Assembly (NCBI GenBank): GCA_020161065.1
Contig: JAIUPH010000009.1
Span: 1 to 64,000 of the forward strand
Direction: 5' to 3'
Source: Pseudomonadota bacterium
GTDB taxonomy: Bacteria; Pseudomonadota; Gammaproteobacteria; Burkholderiales; Burkholderiaceae_C
Length of the DNA: 64,000 nucleotides
In this document: piece after piece, positions 61,401 through 64,000 of the stretch
How the letters are laid out: each line of letters begins with the position of its first letter
Numbering within the stretch: position 1 is the first letter of the stretch
Notes under the pieces: model-generated
What the model saw: only the letters and a program-made list of their open reading frames with translations
The model's database searches: none
Told to the model about the DNA's origin: nothing
Program-made: the position numbers and the translations under genes

Positions 61401-63920
61401 TTCGGCCCCTCGGTGGCCAAGCCCGATGCGGTGATCGTCGCCGGCCTCGGCGACGAGAACGCGCTCACGCCCGGCCAGCTGGGCGAGGCCGTGCAGCGCG
61501 CCGTGCTGGCCTGGGCGCTGCACCTGCGCCAGCGCGGCCGCGAGGCGCCGCCCACCATCGAGCTGGCCAGCCTGCTGCTGGGCACCGGCGGCTGGCGCAT
61601 CGAGGTGGCGCAGTCGGCCGTGGCGCTGGCCGAAGGCGTGTGCGAGGCCAACCTGCGGCTGGCGGCGCAGAAGCTGCCGCTGCTGACGCGGCTGACCGTC
61701 GTCGAGCTGTACGGCGACCGCGCCTCCGCCGCGCACGAGGCCTTGAGCGGCCTGCAAGGCGCCTGGCCGCTGCGCGTGCTGCCGCAGGTGCAGCAGGGGC
61801 CGGGCGCGCGCTCGCGCACGCTGCAGCGCTACTACCGCGGCGCCGACTACGACGTGCTGCGCGTGCAGCGCGACGATGGCGGCAGCAGCGGCCAGCCGCC
61901 CAGCCTGACCTACACCGTGCACAGCCGCCGCGCGCGCGCCGACGAGCTGGAGCAGCGCTTCCAGCGCGAAGCCGTCGAGCGCCTGGTGGACAGCGCCGAG
62001 ACGCAGGCACGCATCGACGACCAGCTGGCCCACGCGCTCTTCAACCTGCTGGTGCCGCTGGACCTGCGGCCGCAGCTGGCCGATGCCGATTCCATCCTGC
62101 TCGACCTCGACGACGGCAGCGCCATGCTGCCCTGGGAGCTGCTGCGCAACACGCGCGCGGCGGCCGACACCGAGCCGCTGGCGGTGCGCGCCTCACTGCT
62201 GCGCACGCTGCGCCGGCGCGACTACCGGCGCGGCCCGCAGGACAACACCGCCTCGCGCCGCGTGCTGGTGATCGGCGAGCCGCGCAGCGACCCCGCGCAA
62301 TACCGCCGTCTGCCCGGCGCGCGGCGCGAAGCAGCGGCCGTGGCCGCGCTGTTCCAGGGCCAGGGCTGGCAGGCGCCGCCGGCGCTGCTGGGCGCCGGCG
62401 CGCAAGACGTGCTGAAAAGCCTGTACGCCGACGACTGGCGCGTCATCCACGTCGCTGGCCACGGCGACTACGTCAGCTATGCCGACCCGCGCCAGGCGCG
62501 CGGCGGCGTGGTGCTGGAAGACGGCATCTTCCTCGGCGCGCAGGAGATCGAGGCGCTGGGCACCGTGCCCGACCTGGTGTTCGTCAACTGCTGCCACCTC
62601 GGCCGGCTGGACGGCCGCGCCGCCGGCGCCGGCGCAACCCTCGCGCCGGCATCCAGGCCGGGCCCGCGGCCGCAGTTCGCGGCCACGCTGGCCTCGCAGC
62701 TCATCGACATCGGCGTGCACTGCGTCGTCGTCGCCGGCTGGGCCGTCGACGACCGCGGCGCCGAACGCTTCGCCACCACCTTCTACGGCCAGTTGCTGCG
62801 CGGCAAGACCTTCGCCGAAGCGGTGCAGGCGGCGCGCCGCGCCACCTGGACGGCCGACCGCGGCAGCAGCACCTGGGCCGCCTACCAGTGCTACGGCGAC
62901 CCCACGTGGAAGCTGCACCGCGCGCGCGCCGACGGCACGCCGTCGCTGGACGTCACCCCCGAGGCCGAAGCAGCGCCCACCCCCACCCGCGCCGACCTGC
63001 TGGTGGCGCTGGAAGAAGTGCGCTGGCTGCCCGGCGCCCGCACGCTCACGCCCACCGGCCAGCTCAACCTGCAGGCCCGGCTGCGCGCGTTCGAGCAGCG
63101 CATCCGCGCCAGCGACGACTGGCGCCAGCAAGGCGAGCCGGCAGAGGCCGTGGCCGAAGGCTGGGCCGCGCTGGGCGACCTGGCGCAAGCGCGCGACGCC
63201 TACCAGCGCGCGCTGCTGGCCCCCGACGGCCGCGCCTCGCAGCGCGCCGCCGAGCAGCTGGCCAACCTCGACGTGCGCCTGGCGATGACCGCCGGCGACG
63301 CCGCCCGCATCACCGAGTTGCTGCACCAGCTGCAGCAGCGCGCCGACGCACGGCCCACGCAGGAAGCCTGGACGCTGATCGGCTCGGCGCACAAGCGCCT
63401 GGCCCTGCTGGCCGCCAACGCCCGGCCGCTAAACCGCGCCGAGGTCGACCGCGCGCTGGCGTCCATGGTCGACGCCTACGCGCAGGCCTGCCGCCAGCCT
63501 GCCGGCATCGACCAGGCGCACTACCCGCGGCTGCAGCTCAGCAACGGCCTGCTGCTGCAACGCCTGCTGGCCGGCGCGGATCCGCAGCACGAGGACCTGG
63601 CACAGGCGCTGATCGAAGCCCACGACCGCCTGCAGGCCGCCGACCGCGACGGCCCCGACTTCTGGAGCAGCATCGGCCAGGTCGAATGGGAGATCCAGCG
63701 TTCACTGGCCATCGGCCGCCTGGCCAAGGTGCAGGCCGACCTGGCCGACTGGCTGGCCCGCGTGCGCGAGCGCGGCGGCAACGCCCGCCAATGGGCTTCG
63801 GTCAGCGACAACCTGGCGTTCCAGGCGAGCCTGATGCGGCTGGCGGGGCAGGCGCAGGCAGCGCGCGCGCTCGGTCAATTGAAGGTTCAAGTAGACGGTT
63901 ATGTAGACGGCAACGGCTGA
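58434..63920 (+). CDS. Giant CHAT protease-lipase fusion (two alpha/beta hydrolases + CHAT + helical C-terminus)
   Basis: A 1828-residue cytoplasmic-looking protein with no signal peptide. After an unassigned N-terminus (1-180) comes a first alpha/beta hydrolase (about 185-440) with LVHGTFSS and Ser257 in THSRGG. A second, LCAT-like lipase domain (about 510-770) has LPGIMGSHLA, FDWRQPI and Ser623 in AHSMGG. Residues about 920-1130 may resemble the macro-like N-terminal domain of M17 aminopeptidases (weak). The CHAT domain (about 1200-1500) has LPWELL, His1343 in AGHGDY and Cys1387 in FVNCCHLG, a caspase-type dyad. The C-terminus (about 1520-1825) is helical and TPR-like. Conflict, signalling or phospholipase functions are possible; none is shown. 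Single ATG at 58434. Confidence 0.85.
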   Translation: MASTTAKPVFQFLVNGTRTDSADGRSQQVLIGVGGGVGTATTGASRAAGSSAPHRLTAVDGEDVVRLHIAGGPALRLHPAHAQALLAQAAGTLPRSAGGGDAANVIEVPAQIALPDAEAARGVVGRIVLRAFEVFKPDLAQGAALALARKLEAQVSPGVHALQPDALGSLKDRPPLAQVPASDKPLLVLVHGTFSSTAGTFKALWQQHPSLVRDLFGRYGQVLALEHHSVTQSPFENAARLLRALPVGATLHLLTHSRGGLVAEVLARAMRQGGGKAFDAIDLQLLAGPERQALRAELAALNALIAEKRPRVERVLRVAAPARGTLLASGRLDAYLGVLEWALRLAELPVLPELVNFATAVARERTDPQTLPGLEAMIPGRPVSRLLTREDLALDSELRVLAGDIQGDSVLSWLKVLATDAFYWTSHDLVVNTDSMYGGQARLRPPRFVFERGPEVSHFRYFSNPNSAQAVADGLLLDEPPRYQPIGPRSWQGQASDGVRAKRRPPVDTKARPALFVLPGIMGSHLAVGADADAKRIWLSYGAILLGQVDEIRYPQAVTAQEPIDDYYGELIADLADDYDVIAFAFDWRQPIEASAKALAQRLDTAMADRAANNQPVRVLAHSMGGLVMRTVQLVAADVWNRFIQRPGARFVMAGTPNRGSFAPMLALARRNPQVNLLDLADTCNSWRQLREMIAAFPGLIQLQARQGGGLDLALAESWQRLSAWDLAHPGARELVGSEFAVPQRSAWGLPAAEVLAQMAALRNALDAQLEGYQSATPEPRVCLVAGQAEQTVVELRLDPQGLQFLATAAGDGTVSWDSLRLPGVPCWRADAEHGDLLRERGAFAAYRELLDRGDTQALPRLEDSATRDGQAAAPADSGLRPWRELRRPYVPTLAEVGDAALGSGNQPPAPLHALARNGPTVEVCVLNDDLTHVREGLLVGHYRSEALTGAEKILDAWIGGTLSRALALDSYPSQPQQVQVFPNLSRNPFGPSVAKPDAVIVAGLGDENALTPGQLGEAVQRAVLAWALHLRQRGREAPPTIELASLLLGTGGWRIEVAQSAVALAEGVCEANLRLAAQKLPLLTRLTVVELYGDRASAAHEALSGLQGAWPLRVLPQVQQGPGARSRTLQRYYRGADYDVLRVQRDDGGSSGQPPSLTYTVHSRRARADELEQRFQREAVERLVDSAETQARIDDQLAHALFNLLVPLDLRPQLADADSILLDLDDGSAMLPWELLRNTRAAADTEPLAVRASLLRTLRRRDYRRGPQDNTASRRVLVIGEPRSDPAQYRRLPGARREAAAVAALFQGQGWQAPPALLGAGAQDVLKSLYADDWRVIHVAGHGDYVSYADPRQARGGVVLEDGIFLGAQEIEALGTVPDLVFVNCCHLGRLDGRAAGAGATLAPASRPGPRPQFAATLASQLIDIGVHCVVVAGWAVDDRGAERFATTFYGQLLRGKTFAEAVQAARRATWTADRGSSTWAAYQCYGDPTWKLHRARADGTPSLDVTPEAEAAPTPTRADLLVALEEVRWLPGARTLTPTGQLNLQARLRAFEQRIRASDDWRQQGEPAEAVAEGWAALGDLAQARDAYQRALLAPDGRASQRAAEQLANLDVRLAMTAGDAARITELLHQLQQRADARPTQEAWTLIGSAHKRLALLAANARPLNRAEVDRALASMVDAYAQACRQPAGIDQAHYPRLQLSNGLLLQRLLAGADPQHEDLAQALIEAHDRLQAADRDGPDFWSSIGQVEWEIQRSLAIGRLAKVQADLADWLARVRERGGNARQWASVSDNLAFQASLMRLAGQAQAARALGQLKVQVDGYVDGNG

Positions 63921-63932
63921 ACCCGCGCGACG

Positions 63933-63957
63933 CCCTCTCCCACCCCGTGGGAGAGGG
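63933..63957. repeat. REP-like hairpin, possible terminator of the CHAT gene
   Basis: CCCTCTCCCAC and GTGGGAGAGGG form a perfect 11-bp stem with loop CCC, 13 bases after the CHAT stop, followed by TTGGGGTGAGGG. This CCCTCTCCC/GGGTGAGGG sequence is common between genes in many Proteobacteria. It could terminate transcription or be a dispersed palindromic unit. Confidence 0.65.
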
Positions 63958-64000
63958 TTGGGGTGAGGGCTGCACCCGCTCCCTCACAGCGCTCAGCCGC

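Overview
The window is about 70% G+C with dense, largely overlapping genes and many Bug-type periplasmic receptors. This points to a betaproteobacterium of the order Burkholderiales, probably near the Rubrivivax/Leptothrix/Ideonella/Comamonadaceae group. That placement is inferred from gene content, not from a marker phylogeny. No gene-free stretch exceeds 300 bases. There is no integrase, transposase, CRISPR array or rRNA.

Layout. (1) 1-11.9 kb is housekeeping: the end of a MoxR-type AAA+ ATPase, a GNAT acetyltransferase, an S9 peptidase, a convergent diguanylate cyclase, a CoxE-like VWA protein, and a tamA-tamB pair. tamB runs into a tRNA-Arg(CCT). (2) 11.9-46.6 kb is a large catabolic region: four Bug receptors in two paralogous pairs, two family III CoA-transferases, two SDRs, an OYE-family flavoenzyme, an alpha/beta hydrolase, a zinc alcohol dehydrogenase, an acyl-CoA synthetase with a class III-like PHA synthase, and an alkylsulfatase linked to a ketoacid CoA-transferase and thiolase. 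It also holds two thiolase-like/DUF35 pairs, three acyl-CoA dehydrogenases, two enoyl-CoA hydratases, a FadB/J-type fusion, an ADP-forming acyl-CoA synthetase, an IclR regulator and a SnoaL-like protein. Together these can activate, beta-oxidise and cleave acyl-CoAs. The substrate cannot be read from sequence; branched or cyclic acids are possible. (3) 46.6-58.3 kb holds an unknown protein, a divergent Fe3+-type ABC permease and ATPase, a ctpA-type protease, a moeB/LOG/arginase operon, a DUF3037 plus HipA-like kinase pair beside a VapB-like antitoxin remnant, a DUF883 membrane protein, and a dimethylglycine-dehydrogenase-like FAD enzyme. (4) 58.4-63.9 kb is one 1828-residue gene joining two lipase-like alpha/beta-hydrolase domains to a caspase-like CHAT protease domain and a helical C-terminus. 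It is the most unusual object here.

Regulation. A GGAAC-containing element recurs in the catabolic promoters: near-perfect TTCCG-N5-CGGAA palindromes, or TTCG-N6-GGAAC. It occurs upstream of three of the four Bug genes' promoters, the acyl-CoA synthetase, and the IclR gene itself. This suggests, but does not prove, one IclR-type regulon across the island.
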